Shown: positions 1 to 14,989, numbered from the stretch's first letter. The stretch: DNA of 64,000 nt from Acanthornis magna (GCA_036785705.1 JAWUZG010000029.1:13097501-13161500); one strand, 5' to 3'. Numbers and translations: made by a program. Notes: generated by a model not told the origin, from the sequence alone.

Positions 1-2168
1 ACACATACCCATGGGCAGGCCAACAGATAAATCTGGAAAAACTGTAAGATGTTCTTAAGGGAGATTTACTGTTTAAAGAACAAAACAGATGTAAATCTGG
101 TAGTAGCCCTTACTGTGGCCATAGACTGTTATATTGGTGAGGTCTGCTGCAGTTCCTCTTTACGAGCTTTTTGAATAGCTGATGTACAACTAAACCACCA
201 ATGTTGATAGTAAGACTCCTCTGGCACATGATGTGCTCACTAGATGAACAGCAGGTGCAATACTCCCCATACGTACCTGTGTCTGTGTTTGCATTGTGTT
301 ATATAAAACAATTCATGGCCATAGCACAACTATTACACGGAATATCTATTGATTTTGTTAGTAAATCCCTATGAACTGTGCAATGGAACAGCTAGCCACC
401 AAAACTAAATTCAGTGTGATTCAAGAAAGCACAAATACAAAATTAGCAGAATCAAATTTTCCATGCAAGCTGCAAAACACAGATTCACTGAATTTCAGCA
501 GATTCATTTCTTCTGGTTTATTTTCTGGATTGACCCCTAATAAATAATGGCAAGTCTGTGCAAACTGTTGAGCCCCTGTCTATTGATCCATCTATAACTT
601 TGCTTTTGATATCTGCTTGATATCTTGGCAACAGCTCCTGATCCTGATGAAATATCTACAAACACAAGCTCAGAGTAAACCTCTATGCCAGATACTGTGC
701 AAATTTCAAGGAATAGCTGCAGTCCCTGCACTGAAGATGATGCATTCCTGAATGGACAAGACAACTGGAGGTAGAAAAAAAAGCACCCAAGGGAAATAAT
801 TTGCCCAGAGAAAAGGAGCAGAACTGCACAATACTTCTCTGGAAAGTACACCAAAATATGTGTGCTGAGTGCTTAGAGCCCTAATTTGAGTAGGGACTGC
901 TCAAGCAGGCTGCTGCTCAGCTCACCATCACTGTCGTGGAGATGGATGGACCCTGGGCTCTCGCTGCTTCTGCCAGGCTGTTTTTTTCCACACAACTCCA
1001 GGTACTGGCTCCTCCCTGCCCACATCCTGTCTATTGGAAGAAGACCGCAGTGTTTTGGTGATAGTGTTCACTGTACCGTGTTGCGTTTTACTGTGGGCAG
1101 AGTGGGGTGAATGACTGCATCACTAGCAAACCCTGCTTTTTCACTTCACAAGCTGGGCTTTGTTTTGTGTCTCAGCCTCATGAAGTTTTCGTAAAACACA
1201 ACATCAACTGTAAATGCTACCTCCAACAAAGACACAGCCACAGCCTGATGGCACTTTCCCTCCCCACTGCTTCTGCACACACCTACGGGTACCAAAAAGC
1301 CTTGAGTTTGTTTGTTTACCTACAGCAAAAGGACACAGCAAGTTATGGCCTACAGCCCCCAGCTAGATGCACACAGGTGCAGGGATGAAACTGAAGCCAA
1401 CAGGACTTTGATGGAGCATATGTCTGCCCATACGGGTCCAACTGCAAAAATCTCATCTTTTCCAAGTGCACCCATGCAGAATGCAATCCAAAGACTATTG
1501 GGGTTAGCAATCGACGTTAACCAGCTCTGTCCCATATTAGAAGCGCTCGCCTGCAACACAGTGATTACTCCAGCCCCTACAGAGCAGAGCCCTTGAGAAT
1601 TTGCTTCACTTTTAAGCATATAAGCTAATTTCTTGATTTCAGAGCAATGATTTGCAGGCTTGAATGCACTTCTGGACTGCAGCCAGGGAACTCAACCCCT
1701 TGAAGGAGAGGACCTCCAATGGGAAAGATACAAGCACATTTATTCACACTATATTTAAGGCTTCTGAGAAACTTGACCAGGCAGGTAGGAATCAAATTAA
1801 GGAAAGAGAGGCCCTGTTCCAATAATATTCAGTCCTACAATATATGAAACAAATTCATTTCTCAAATCCTTCTGCTCAACCACTGCTTAACCCACAAGAG
1901 GAAAAATGGGGCAAGGCGGAACTGAGCCTGCATTCATACATGGCCCTTGCACTTGTATGTGTCAATCTGAAAGAGCCATTAGACTAAGCAGTGGCTATGT
2001 ACCAAGAGATACTGGCAAATAATAAACCAAATGGCAATCAGGGGTGAGTCTACTCTATTTTACTTCTGTGGCACAGACATAGGGAGATCCCAGGCACATT
2101 TGCCTTGCAATTACCAACCCTTCTAGTTTTTACCATAGACCCCAGTTTACATGTCTTGTAATGCTTTG

Positions 2169-2203
2169 TAAGGCACTTTTAACACTTAATTAAAAGTGCC
2201 TTA
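2169..2203. repeat. perfect 14-bp inverted repeat (hairpin)
   Basis: TAAGGCACTTTTAA at 2169-2182 and its exact complement TTAAAAGTGCCTTA at 2190-2203 flank a 7-nt loop. Outside the stem, GTAATGCTTTG on the left and CAAAGCCTTTAC on the right could pair further, across an asymmetric internal loop. It is too short as seen for a typical microRNA precursor. Function unknown. Confidence 0.85.
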
Positions 2204-2905
2204 ACGAAATTGGGCAAAGCCTTTACTAAAGCAATTGTCATCACTGAGACCCTCCCATTCCTTTAGCCTTTGAAGTACAAGGCAAAAGACCTGTAAAGTA
2301 CCTATAAGTACTTTGTATCCCCCTCAGTTCTGGGCATTCACTCCATTCCATATCACTGAAGAAATGTAAATGCTAATTGCAATTCTAACATAGGTACAAA
2401 AGCAATACATTCGATTACTGCACTACAACTGCGCTGTCTCTTCCAGCTAAAGCTTTTTCTTGGAAGGAGGAAAAGTGTGGAATCTACGGGTGTGGTCATC
2501 CCAGTGACCAATTAGTTTCCTCTGTGGCCAAACTGTGCATCTTACAAAGAAGGAATATAAGCAAAAAATGTCTGAAAAAGTAAAAAAATTCCCCTTTGAC
2601 ATCCCAAATAGAACACTACCAATTTCCAAAACTTTTTTTTTTTTTTTAATTTACTATCTATATTCAATTTAAAGCTTTTGTTTTATATTTTAGTTTGCCT
2701 TGGGTGTAGGGAGTGTGTGGGGTATGAGTCTCATTTCACAGGAATTTGAGTTGTTGTTTCAATTGGCCAAGGAATGTGCAAAATAACTCATTCATACAGT
2801 TTTACAAACTCTTTTGAAGAATTGGGCAGTTAAATCTACAAAGCCTGACTATCTTCACATCACAGGCAAATGCATTTTCAACTCTTGTAGAATAATATGA
2901 GCATC

Positions 2906-2956
2906 AAAAAAAAAAAAAGAAAAAAAAGGAAAAAGGAAAAAAGGAAAAAAAAAAGG
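2906..2956. repeat. purine-rich A/G tract
   Basis: This is a pure A/G stretch with AAAAAGG and GGAAAAA units. It gives a spurious Phe-rich frame on the minus strand. Confidence 0.9.
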
Positions 2957-4379
2957 GAATGCATTGTGGATGTAAACTTTCACCTTTGCCTTTTCTAACA
3001 AGGGTTTAGTGTCACTTTTGAAAACAAGAGGACTAATACCTGGAGTCACACATTCCTTGTGTATTCACAAAAGAAAGAAATAGAAGCGACACTCAGCAGC
3101 AAGCTTTGCTGAACAGCTGTGTCAAGAAATCTTGGCCCAGAGAGCCAAAGAAAGAGAAAAGGAGAGAGAGGATGTAGCTGGCTTCAGAAGACACCATTTG
3201 TTTTCTGCATTGATTCCCAAGTCTCTACCAAGTTGGACAACAGGCTGACAGCAGTGCAAGGGAAATGGGCAGGCATCAGTCCCCTGGTCCCTGCCTCACC
3301 CATGCTAGGGGCAGTCTTTCTGCCGGCTTGAGAAAGCCTGGAATCAGGCCCGTGTTCAACTGACATCAAATTGTTCAGCCAGAACATGGTTTAATTCAGC
3401 TACATGAAAGAAAACCTCTCTATGTCTTTGCTCATCCCCAACTTTCACTGCGCAGCACATTAACTGGAAAACTCCCACTATACCTGGCCCAGCGTTATTG
3501 CTGCAAAAGAGAATGTTGGTTAACTCATCCAGTGCAACAGGCTGAGAAGGCTGATCTGCAAAGCAAAAGCATTTTATGCAGACTTGTTCTGCAAAACCCA
3601 CAGGATCCTGATCCCCTTATCTCCCCTCAAAGTATCTGCAAACGTGCAACTGTAAATGACGCAAAATTTACTTTCATTAGGAAAAAAAGCCAAAGCATAG
3701 CACAAATTTAAATGTAGAAAAGTCTTCTGAACATTTATGTTTTGTCTGCTGTGGGTCTGTCCAGGGCAATGCCTGCTCTAACAAATCACTGGGGCAGAGC
3801 TGCCACGGAGCATTTGCTGTCACACAGCACACTTAATATTTTGCAACCCCAGCAAAGCTGTGTTTACAATCTTCACGGCCAAAAGTATTTGCAAAGTCTG
3901 AATTCCTGATGGATGCCAGCTAAGCATTCAGAGCGATGGAAAATGCACAATAAAGACCATAAACATATGGAGTCTTCAACTCAGCATAAATACAGAAGAT
4001 CAACCCGGGTGTATTGTCAAGGTAGATTTGAGAGCCAGCAGCAGAACTTTTTCCTTGCATACATCATAAATTTTGATAGCTTTTTGCTTGCCTGGGACCT
4101 ACTACACTCTGAGTGCATTACTTCTTTCTGCTTATTAGTTTTCTCATCTGTAAAATAATGTTTTGAGGGGTGGCAACTTCATAAAACATTTTCAAATCCA
4201 GCAGTGCTGAGAATTGCTATACATTAAACTGATAAAGTCAATGGAAAATCATCTGATCTTCAATATAATCTGTAGAAGAGGAGACCTTTTTAAGCACTGA
4301 ATTTGCTAAGAGTTACATACACAGCTTTGTAAAATTTTCAGTGAGATGAAGAACTTTGATCCAAAAAAATATGTCTTGG

Positions 4380-4438
4380 TTTTTTTTTTTTTTTTTTTTT
4401 TTGTTTGTTTGTTTGTTTGTTTGTTTGTTTGTTTTTTT
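4380..4438. repeat. poly(T) plus (GTTT)n tract
   Basis: A T run of 23 is followed by seven GTTT units and a further T run. This could be the reversed A-rich tail of an old retroposon, but no element body was recognised beside it. Confidence 0.95.
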
Positions 4439-5801
4439 CCTGGCAGTGCCTGCAAGGGTAGGGCCAATTCCCAGAGCCCTAAGTCTGTCAATACTGGCAG
4501 GAAGGTGAGGAAGAGGGCATAGTAAGAGTCATTTTCCAGAGCAAAACCTTAACTACAGGTCTCTGCAAATCAGAGCTTTGTCAGCAAAGCAACACAAATG
4601 AATGTTTCAAATTAAACTGGAAGGGTTTGCAGAGGCTTTACAATGCTTGCTAAAAAGCATCTGCCAGCTCCCCAGGCTCAGCTGAGGTGGGAGAGATGTC
4701 TTCTGTGGGAAAAGCAGGTTTCTTAGTGTTTTGGGATTTTTTCCCACAGAATAAGGAGTATCCATCCTTAGTTACTCTGATCCTATGAAACACTCTGTGT
4801 ATGTGGGCAGAAGTACATAGAGATTCCTCTCTGTGCAATCACTGAATTTAATGCAGCATCATCCAAGTCATCCTTAGGCTAAAATACGTGTTTCTTGCTT
4901 ACATGGTCTGGATGGGGTAACTGATTTCACATACCCTTTCTGGGGCTGCTCAAAGTCAAACCACAAAGCAGCTGCCAAAAATGTCTCTTCATGTAAAATT
5001 TACAACATGCATTTCTGAAGGGGTAGCTGATGTGCCTAACCAATCTGCTGAAAATGTCTGTGTAGCTAAAATTTTTGAAAAGAGAAAATCACAGGATCTG
5101 CAAACACATCTGCAGAACATTCTTTAGCAACTACGGCTCATTCTGAGTGCAAACTTTGAGAATAAACACTAACTTCTGTAAAAGGACAAGTCATACCTAA
5201 GTCATACCTTTAGACTACTCCTCATCACAAGGAACTTGATCTACACCTAAAAAATTTCCATTAGATACACTGTTCAATTTTAAACAATTAGCATATCTTC
5301 TTCACAGAGGAAGACAGAGGAATATAATCTTCACATTTTAGCAAATATATCTGCTGCAAATAAATAATTTTCTAATTATAACACTGACTACTTTATACAC
5401 CTTGTTTCCATATTCTGGAATGAGCTATTGCATCAATTAAAAAAATAAAAACAACACTGTTTTTTCCCATCACAGGAGAAGCCATGGCAAATTGGTTCAT
5501 AAATATTCTCTGGTATTTTAGGCATGGCTGTAAAAAGGGGACATTTTACTGACTCTTCTGGAAACAGTGCATTCAATGTCAGAGCATCTCTGCAAACGAA
5601 GAGGTGAGGAGAGTCTCTTGTTGCAGTGAAGTCCTAAACCAGTCACAGGTCACACTCATGAACAGATTTACCACGGTGGCAGGAGAAGAAAAATATGATG
5701 GATGAGCTTGTGTCCAGGCAGAGTTTTCAGTGCTGTTACCAGGACCGTGCCTGGTGGGGAGGCTGAGCAGACAGATGGGAACAGCTGCACTCAGCACGCC
5801 T

Positions 5802-5825
5802 GGGACAGGGACAGGGACAGGGCAG
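5802..5825. repeat. (GGGACA)n short tandem repeat
   Basis: About four hexanucleotide GGGACA units lie inside a GC-rich patch that spans about 5700-5990. Confidence 0.9.
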
Positions 5826-8547
5826 GCAGTGTGGGCACAGCTGCTCCTTGCCCAGGTGAGTGGCTCTGGCTGCTGGGACACAATTGTCCCCCCTCCCAGC
5901 CCATGGCTGAGCCAGGGCACTACAGCACAGCTCTGGGTGTGCATGCTGTTAATGCTCCCAGCTGCTTTCTAGGATTCAGGGCAAGCACTCCCAGTTGAAG
6001 GGATTAATTATGTCTGAGGCACAAATTACTGCTTGTGACTGCCCTGCTACACTATCCTTGTGCTCTCAGGTAAGATGGCTCACCTGCAAGTGCTTTCTGG
6101 ATTTCACAAGGCTTTTTATTTTAAATCCACACAATTGATTAATTTGGTGGATATTCTGCACAGATAGCAGATTAAATCTATGAGGCAAGGAGGCTTCTCC
6201 TCCCTGTCTCCAACTTCACGGCCCAGGATTGCCACATAGCTGCTCTTTCTGCTACACAGCAGAGTAGGAGAGGAAATGAGCTACAAAAACAAAGCTACCC
6301 CAGCTGCATGAACTTCTTAGAAGAATGAAAATTAACAAATAGCAAACTGCATGTGTTCTTAGAGATAATTACTAATAAAAAATAGTAATTACAACTATAA
6401 AGCATAACCCATAAAAATGCTCTTCTTTACAGAACTAGGCAAAGTTTCCATGTAAAAATAAAATAATAATAAAAAAACCCGGGGCTGCTCAAATCTGTTT
6501 GATAAAATAAGTTATGATGCTATACAATTTACACAAATAAAAGTTCAGAATAGTACCAAGACTATAAAGCATGAGCATAACATATTGCTCTGGCAAGTGA
6601 TAAAACTGCTCACAGTGACAGCTGTGATTTATGGAAGCAATTCAAATACACTTTGAAAGTGTATTAGCTTCGCCTCTGCCCACAAAGGGCACATATTAGC
6701 AGGGTAGGCCATGCTGGTGATAAATTACATACCAGCAAGAAGTGAAGGCAATTGGCAACATCAGATGCCCAAAGGCCCTGAGTTACTGTGATAATGTGGT
6801 TTTCATGATAATACCTCACATGCAATGGCATCTGAGCACCAAAAGAAACACATCAAAGCTACATTTTTGTTGGCTCTTTGGAAGATAATGATAGTAAGAG
6901 TGGTTGGGACTTCCCAGTTAAAGTTGACATACAAAGCATCCTCCTGCTTCCAGGTTGTAGGCACTGAAGCAAACCTCAGGCTGCAGACCTACAGCACGCC
7001 TGCTGCATGGCTTCAGCATAGGGCAAAGAGACCCAAGGGCTGCTATGGTTAGCTCTGCTAACACCCAGGATGGGATGGGGACTTGGCCACATTGCAGTCA
7101 CCACCTGCAACACCCCTTCTGTGAGGGAATCAAGTTGCTGGGCACACTTGTTCACTGATCACACCAGTTCAATCTCACAGAAAGAGCCGTGTTCTTCCCA
7201 CGGCTCAGAGAAGCACTGGAAAAGGAGCACAGAAAAAGCACAATGACAAAGTCTTAACCCACAGCAGGGTTTTACTAATGGAAAGCATTGAAAAATTATT
7301 TTAAGACACTTTGGGCTAAATTCTGCTCTCTGATGTACTAGCATAGATGAAGACCGACTTCACGGTGAACCTGTACATCAGGGGGTGCCCTTTGAAGAGA
7401 ACACACTCCTGGCACATGGAGAGCCATGTGCCAGGCTTTACTCACACTACCAGGGAAAGTTTAATAAATGGTATCTGCCTCCAATTATTACAGCCATCCC
7501 ATTCTGACACACTACTAAGCACATCTTTGTGTCCTAAATTAATGGCTAGGCCAAAGCAGTTGCATCTTGCTGCGGATCAAAAGAAGTTTATCAGCAGTTA
7601 CACTGTAATGAGCTCATCTGCAAAAAAATAAAGCACATTTAGCAATGTGCTGTCTGGTGGGAATTTTTAACTTATTTAATCCCAAACACTCCCCTGAGAA
7701 GTGATAATGAATATTTATCCTATTTCTACGATACCCATTACTGTATAACCTGAGGACCTCAGGCATATGGCATACATACAGAGTGAGTCTGTGCAACTTT
7801 TTGGAGGAAGCTCTCCATTTCTGGAGCTTATGCCAGTAAATCCCTGAGAATTATGTTTCTGTATTTATAGGCTCCAGATGAAAAATGGCCCAGTGACACC
7901 ATAAGTGAAATGGTATAAAGCACCTATACACAGATTGATACTTTAAAAGTAAGTGAGCTAAACACTTTCTCTGCAGCTGGGGGCCCGGAGAAAATGCAAA
8001 AGTGATAAAACTAGTCTTCTTAATTTCCCTAAAGCATATAGGAAAGAAGAGCTCAGTACCTCTTTGAACCTGCCCCCTTTGTAGTTCTAATCTAATAGTT
8101 AGACGAAAGAACATTTTTTTCTTGAATTGAAGTTTTGGGTAGTGTAGATACTACAGCACATTTCTGGCTATCACTTCCACTTATTTATGGCTCTGCAGCA
8201 CCACGCTTCTGTAGAAACATTTGCAGGAATTGAACTGATTGTGTGTTAAGTCTTAGTCTTAATAGCTTTTTCATTGCTTGCTAATGGAAATATGGATTCA
8301 ACATTATTTTAAACTTAATGCTGTGTAGAAGAATTAGTTTAGCACACTGTAATTATGATTTTTTTCTACAGCACTTCATAGAAATACAAGAGAGAAACAG
8401 ATTACTTCAAGCAAGGGAGAAGAATGACGGCATTTTTGTTTCTTCAATAACAGCAGCTTGGATATCAAAAATGTAACCAGAAATTCAGCCCTCCCCTTTC
8501 TTTTTCTTGTCTGTACCTTTCAGATTCATATTTGTCACTTCAAATAA

Positions 8548-8568
8548 AGGAATGCTCACGGCATTCCT
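8548..8568. repeat. short inverted repeat
   Basis: A perfect 8-bp inverted repeat (AGGAATGC and GCATTCCT) surrounds a 5-nt spacer. It may be chance in a long intron. Confidence 0.7.
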
Positions 8569-11500
8569 CACATTCTACCTTACCAAAGGGCCAGAAATAT
8601 TCTGCCAAACTTTACCTCTGAGCAGGGGAGGGATTCTCCTCCTCTACTGCAAATTGGGTAGGAGGCAGCAGTCATCTCTATAGCCCCTTGTCTTTATTTC
8701 AAAGAGAAGAAATACCCTTCCCTGTCCCATCACCTGCTTGTGACTTCCTGCCCTGAAGCAACCAGTAGTCACAGTAAAAGTGACCAGAAAATGTCTATTT
8801 ATATACCTTCCACATAATCTAACCCAGAAAACATGTAATTTATCCTGTTCCCTGGAAGATTTCACTCTTAAATAGGTTGCAAACCTACCTTCTTCCCAAA
8901 CACCCATTTCTATGTTGCAGTCTTTGAAATGTCTTTCAAGGACACTTCCCTGGAAGGGTAACTTCTCTGTGTGGGCACAGATGTTATTTTGTCTAAAGAG
9001 CCAAATTTACTTGAAACCTATTGCTCTGTCTCCAACTCCTCTGACAGCTTCCCAGCCTCTCTGGCCACAGCTGCCAGCCTAGCTGCTGCAGCTGCAGTTC
9101 ATTTTTCTTCCAAAGGGAGAACAGGAGTGGTGTCCTGGGCCTCTGAGATCTCATTACAGAACAAAACCCAGCATCTTGTAACACAGTGTGATGGACTTCT
9201 GATTTCATGATTCTCTTTGCAAGTAAAGATTACACAGAAAGCACCATCAAAAGGAAAGGAGAGAAGGTGGTCTCTGAAACTTGCTGAGGTATATTGACCC
9301 CACCACCCCCTTCTTTTTTACTAGGCATTCAATAATACCTAGCCATGGCTTTCCTCATGGGCCCAGCAATATAAACAAGTTAACACAAAAACTGGAAATG
9401 CTCCATACATGTCAGGTTCCTTAGGTCTCCAATGAAAATAGTAGCAGGATTCCCAGGCCTAAGACAGTGGTTCTGGAAAGCTCTCATAAAAGGCAAATAC
9501 AGTATAACAGCTAAGAGCGTTTTGCCACATGCTTTTATAGACTAGTAATTACAAGGCATCTTTTTGCAGTGCAGCCCTTCAAATGGAAGGAAAATTCTCC
9601 CCTATATTATGCTCAATTTTTCAGTTTCTGTTATGTCAATATTACAGTATTTTGTAACAAGAAGACAAAAGCTTCTTCATCTTCTTGGAGTCAATATTAC
9701 TTCTCAAGCAAGGGCAACTGGTGTCTCTTTGCTAAGGCTCTAATTTAACATACTGCCAAAATACAAATACAATTCTAACTCAATAGATAATAATCTGCTT
9801 TTCAAAACCAAAGTTTGAAGTAGCCAGGACGAAAAACCTACATATATTTTAGTATGCAGCATCATTCTTTCCCAAGCCCTGCAAGCAAGTAAGAATTCTG
9901 ATGGTGCAGGATGGTGTGTCCTGCAGATGCACCTGGTCCAAATGTCAGTTCACACCAGCAGAAGGTTAAGGTCCAAAGTAAAGAGAAATCTCGTAGTCCC
10001 CAAGATTCCCTTCATGCCAGCTCTCTTCTCCCACAGTGTGATCACAGCAGTTTCACTGCTGAAGGACACTTCAGCAGGGAACAACATTATTCCTAAAGCT
10101 AGCGATGCATGAACTGTAAGTAAAAGCTTGATAAATAAATCTGCAGCACACACAGACAATTGTACAGAGACAAGCAGATCTCTGAAATGAAAATCAAGCA
10201 CTGAAAACTGGGAGAAACTTGTCATTGCTTGGCTATAGCTGCATTCTCTTTAGGGGTCCTATTTCCAGCATTCAAAAATGAGAATACAGGTCAATGCATT
10301 TTTGTCTGTACAGCCTCAGAGAGCACCAGTGAGCAATGTTAAATATTCAGAAATCAGAAAAAAAGGCAATGTAAAAGTAGACCCTGCAACCTTAATTCCA
10401 GTGACTTAGGTACACATGAATGAGTAATTACCTAATAATCATATATAGTACAACAGAATTTGCCCTACAAATTGCTGAAGAATTGGAATGAATTTAAAAA
10501 TGCCTCAGCAGAATTTCTAATCTTTGTATTTCCTATGTTGCAAACCACAGGTGGACTTCAAAGTGGTTTTCAGCATGACAGCTTATAAAGACTTTACCTC
10601 AGCCCTTACACAGGTCTAGACACTCAAGAGCAGAGATGGATTGGTAAATATTGCTTAGCAATTTTCTCCAGATGGATCCTTTGTGAGCTGTGGGAAAAAT
10701 CCTGTGAGAAGTAGGCTGAGTAGGCAAAGAGAATTTCAAAAGACCAAGCCTCGATGAAATCTGCATCTGCTTTTGCTGGGACTCTTCAAAAGAGCAGTCA
10801 TCTTGTCAAATGTTAACCTCCTGCCCTGGGGAGAACTGGCGCTTGAAACCACAAGTTTTCTTTCCTCCTTCTTTAATCACCTGGGAGAAAACAGATATAC
10901 CTAAGCGCATTCTCCTCATACTCAGAAGGCACACATGTAGGGCTTTTGTGGATTATAAAAAGAGGTTCATCTTTGGAAAGAAACAGATGGACACAAGGCA
11001 CACTGAAAGAAAAAAAAAAAAAAATTGGAAAAAAACCCTCAACAAAAACTTGTCTTGGTGTTGTCCCAAAACATTCATATTGCTGGCCCATTGGGATCCA
11101 AGTAGAATTCACTGTTCCTATAGAAGCAAATCACTCAGTTCTGCCTAGGAAGATCCCAACATTCATGTAACACAGGACAGCTCTTGGGCCCAACACAATT
11201 CTTCTCAAGGACACCACCGGTCCACAGATTGTGTTTCTAGTTGGACAGATACAGTGAGTTGTAGAAATTACAGGTGTTCAGATAAATTAGGTTTTTAAAA
11301 GACAGATTCAGTACCTTGGTTCTGTCCTTCTTTAGACACCAGAAAACAATAGAAAATGCTTGGATAGCCAATTTTTGAGCAAAGGTAAAAACTCAGCTGA
11401 TATACTGAATCCTGAAACAGTGTTTTTACTATCTTCATTGTGCATCAAGACTAAGGGAGTTTCTTAAGTAATTCATAGGCATTTTTTGAAAATTATTCTA

Positions 11501-13110
11501 AAGTTATCCCTTTGTTACGGAACAAGCGAAAGATATGACACATGATCTTTACCTAAAGAATTGAACAACAATTTTGAACATTATGGCTTTTGCTCATTTA
11601 CAGTACAACCCAACTATGAAACTATACACGTGACCTCACCTAACTGTTGGACTACTGGGATTCATACCAGCAAGCTAGTTCTTCAGATTTTTGAAAAGGA
11701 GTCAACTCTTGCAAATTAAGCAAGTGGTTTTCTGGGGGCTGATTCCTGTAATGGACACTCAGACTTCTCCCCTTTTTCCACATCCAGAAAGCCCCACCTT
11801 CCCTGCAGATACCTTTTTCTAATCGCTAAGCTCTAGGGATCTTGCCCTAAACAAAGGGTAGATGAGAGCTCTTGACTTTTAGATATTAAAAAGAAAATTT
11901 CATTTCCAAATTGCTGAACGAAAAGATAAATGACATATTCTTGCATCTACTAAAGCAAAATCAGAAATCAACCACCAGCACAGCAGATCCACCAATATCC
12001 ACCCCTGCTCCATCACCAGCCTAGTATGCACTGTAAAGTCCTACCTCTTGGCATCATAGATCCCCTACAACACAAAACAGACGTAAATCACCTGAAATCA
12101 CATTTATTCCTAATAAAACTTACTGAGATTTTCAAATTACTATAGTATAAAAACTGGGCTACCACTTGTTTCCTCTCCAAACCAAACATCTCCAGACCTA
12201 AAGCTTTTGAAAGCACTGTGACAAAGCTGCTCTAAAACAGATAATCAACGCAAGTTCTTGACATTTATTTTTGTGCTTAGTAAGCTCAGCACAACTAGAG
12301 CTCACTAAGTAACGACTGATGTACTTGCACACCACAGCATAATGAAAAGAAGATGAAAGAAAAGGTGTGAGGCCACTTGAGGGGCTATCAGAGAAAGATT
12401 TTGGTTTACCAGCCCATTTTTTGTGCCATTGCTCACCCTCTTGGCATGCAGCAGCCACCAGAAGTATAGTAGAAGTTTAAGAAACCTACAAGAAATAAGA
12501 AATTTAGGATTTGTTTTCAAAGCCAACATTGCAATCACTCAGCAAAGCACCCTGCTGGGATTGCTTCACAGAAATACGACTGTTTTGCTAACTGGGGACT
12601 CAGGCTGTTCCCCCCTCATTCTCTCAGTTTCTATTTGATGGATGTCCTGAGTCTGTTTTCCTACAGGAGGAAACTCAGGAAAAGAGTTCTTACTGATTAA
12701 TTATGGCCTGCTTGCAATCAACATTTTACTAGTCATCTAGAAATAATTCTCTAAAACAAATTGTTTTTCCATGTGCCCACACCCGCTCCTCCAATAAATC
12801 ATATCTTTCTAGATACACAGTAGGCCACACTATTGCAAAAATGGCAGTCTAATGCATTCCAAACACCACTGTAAACTTATGCAATGTATTAATCAGGACC
12901 AAGTAGATTGAGCAGACAGAAACTGAACTAACTGTGCCCTCCTCCAGGCTTCAAATTGGTCAGAAAACTGATTTGTTTAAAGACTAAAAAGACCACATGT
13001 AGCCTGACTAAAAGTCTCAATAAAAAATTATTGGCTCTGCGCTTCCACACTCCTCCTTATAATGGAACAAATAAATACATCAAAGGGAGGAAAAAAGATA
13101 CAAAGTTTAG

Positions 13111-13137
13111 TTCCATAACTTCTGTTCCATAACTTCT
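13111..13137. repeat. 14-bp tandem duplication
   Basis: Two directly adjacent copies of TTCCATAACTTCTG occur, the second lacking its last base. It is a small local duplication without further copies nearby. Confidence 0.9.
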
Positions 13138-14989
13138 TTAGTTACGCAAGTTTTGACATACCCTGTCAGCCTTTGTAGCCATTTGGTTAGTCTCAAATTT
13201 GGGTAGAAGAAACGAAGAATGTACGGGCAACTGCACATTACATTTATTTAAATTTTATATAAGAAAGAAATCTTCTTCAGTTTAGTTTGTAAACACTCCA
13301 CAGCACACTATCAACACCTAGACAAAGTGGATAAAAGCAGTTGAGTCTTTATCACTGTCAAGTTTCCACCATGGAAGTGTAAATATGGCTCACTGCACAC
13401 ATACATTATCTCCTTGAAATCAGTGTGCAGACTCAACAGTGTCCTGCAAACCCACTGCCACGGCTAGCTGTGCTTCCTGGGAACAAATTTCTTGTTCCTT
13501 ATATTGTGAGGACAGATTTCAGGGAAAAAGAGATGAGCAATTAAAAAAAAAGCAGAATAATATTTCCTTTATTACACTTAGGAATGTTTTCTTCCTGAAC
13601 AGGAACTGACATAACAAACTCACAGCTTTCTATTTTCATGGAGCTAGCCTGGGGCTTGAACAGCTCCTGACTATTGCTCTAGTGGAGCAGTATGCTGAGG
13701 CATGGTTTTGCAGCAAAACAATACAGCTCTTTTCACTCCTGCATTTATTTTTTTTCTCACATCCTTTACCTCTCCTTATCAGAGTATCCTGTGCACTGCT
13801 CCATGATATGAACTGATGACCCATATCGTATATGCTTCATTGATCCTTTCACTGACCAGTTTCCACTGAGCTGGCTGAAAAGTCCCAAGGTGAAGTGAGG
13901 TTAACAACACTGCTTTGGGATCTGCACGGCATGCACGGCAGCTCTAGGGAATGGCAGCATGGCACTGAGGGGGAAGGCTGAAGTCCTGTGAAGCCAAGCG
14001 GGCAGGAGAGAGAAGCTCAGATGAAGCAGCTCCCAGTTGTATCGTTAGTCTCCTCAGCACCACACGACAGTGGAACATAAACTTTTTGCGATGGATACAC
14101 CGAAAATTTTGTGCAAGGCAGTACTGATGATATGGTGTCCTAAGTGAAGAGCAGGAAATTATTTGACTGATGATAATGCACCCATGTACCTTGGACATCA
14201 CCTTCTCCATCTGTAAAACAAGTCCTCTCATCAGAGGCTCTATGTGAGTTATAGCCGAGAGTGCCTAAGAGCGTTTGCCTACGTCAACATTGCAATATAA
14301 ATCATCTAGTGATAGTTTGGGCATAAAAACCACTTTGTAAAACCCAACCCCACTCTTTTATGTACAAATCACAATCAAATTCATACTTTTCTGGAACAAA
14401 GAACATCAGGAAACCTAATTCAAATTTCTAATTCATGCATTAGATGATAATTCTATTTCACCAAATTACTTTTGCCTTGCGATGTAGCTGCATTTATAAT
14501 TATTTATTACCCTGCTCAAGGTTAAGCGAAGGAACAGCTTCACTGAGATCCTGTATAAGCCCTTATTTTTCACAATGTGCTACAGAAGATTAATTGCTTT
14601 CTATTTCTCCAATAGAGAGAGAATTAAAATTGCCATTTGATACAAACTATTAATCCAGCAATCATTTTGAAGTAGCACATTGCTTCTTATAATTTAATAC
14701 ATTTCCCCTCTTTTTCTTATTCTATAAAATAGCACTTGGCAACTTTAAAAATTCAATTTGTGGAGGTTCCTTTGTAGGACCTGTAAAAATCCAGTCTTTT
14801 GCACTCCTGCAGACTTGGTACCTGATGAAAGGTAGTTCTCAACAAAGAGAAAGCTGGAAATGCAGCATTGTTGAGCGGATGCTATTGAAGGTGTTCTGTT
14901 TTACCAGCATGCTACTTGGAAGCCCTGAGGACAGAGCTGAAGCACATAACAAATTATTTTGATAACAGAGACTGACAAAAAGAGAAAGG

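Noticed and set aside
2169..2203. Hairpin called as a microRNA
   Set aside because: The visible stem is only 14 bp, shorter than a microRNA precursor needs. The extension depends on a large asymmetric loop. Kept only as an observation.
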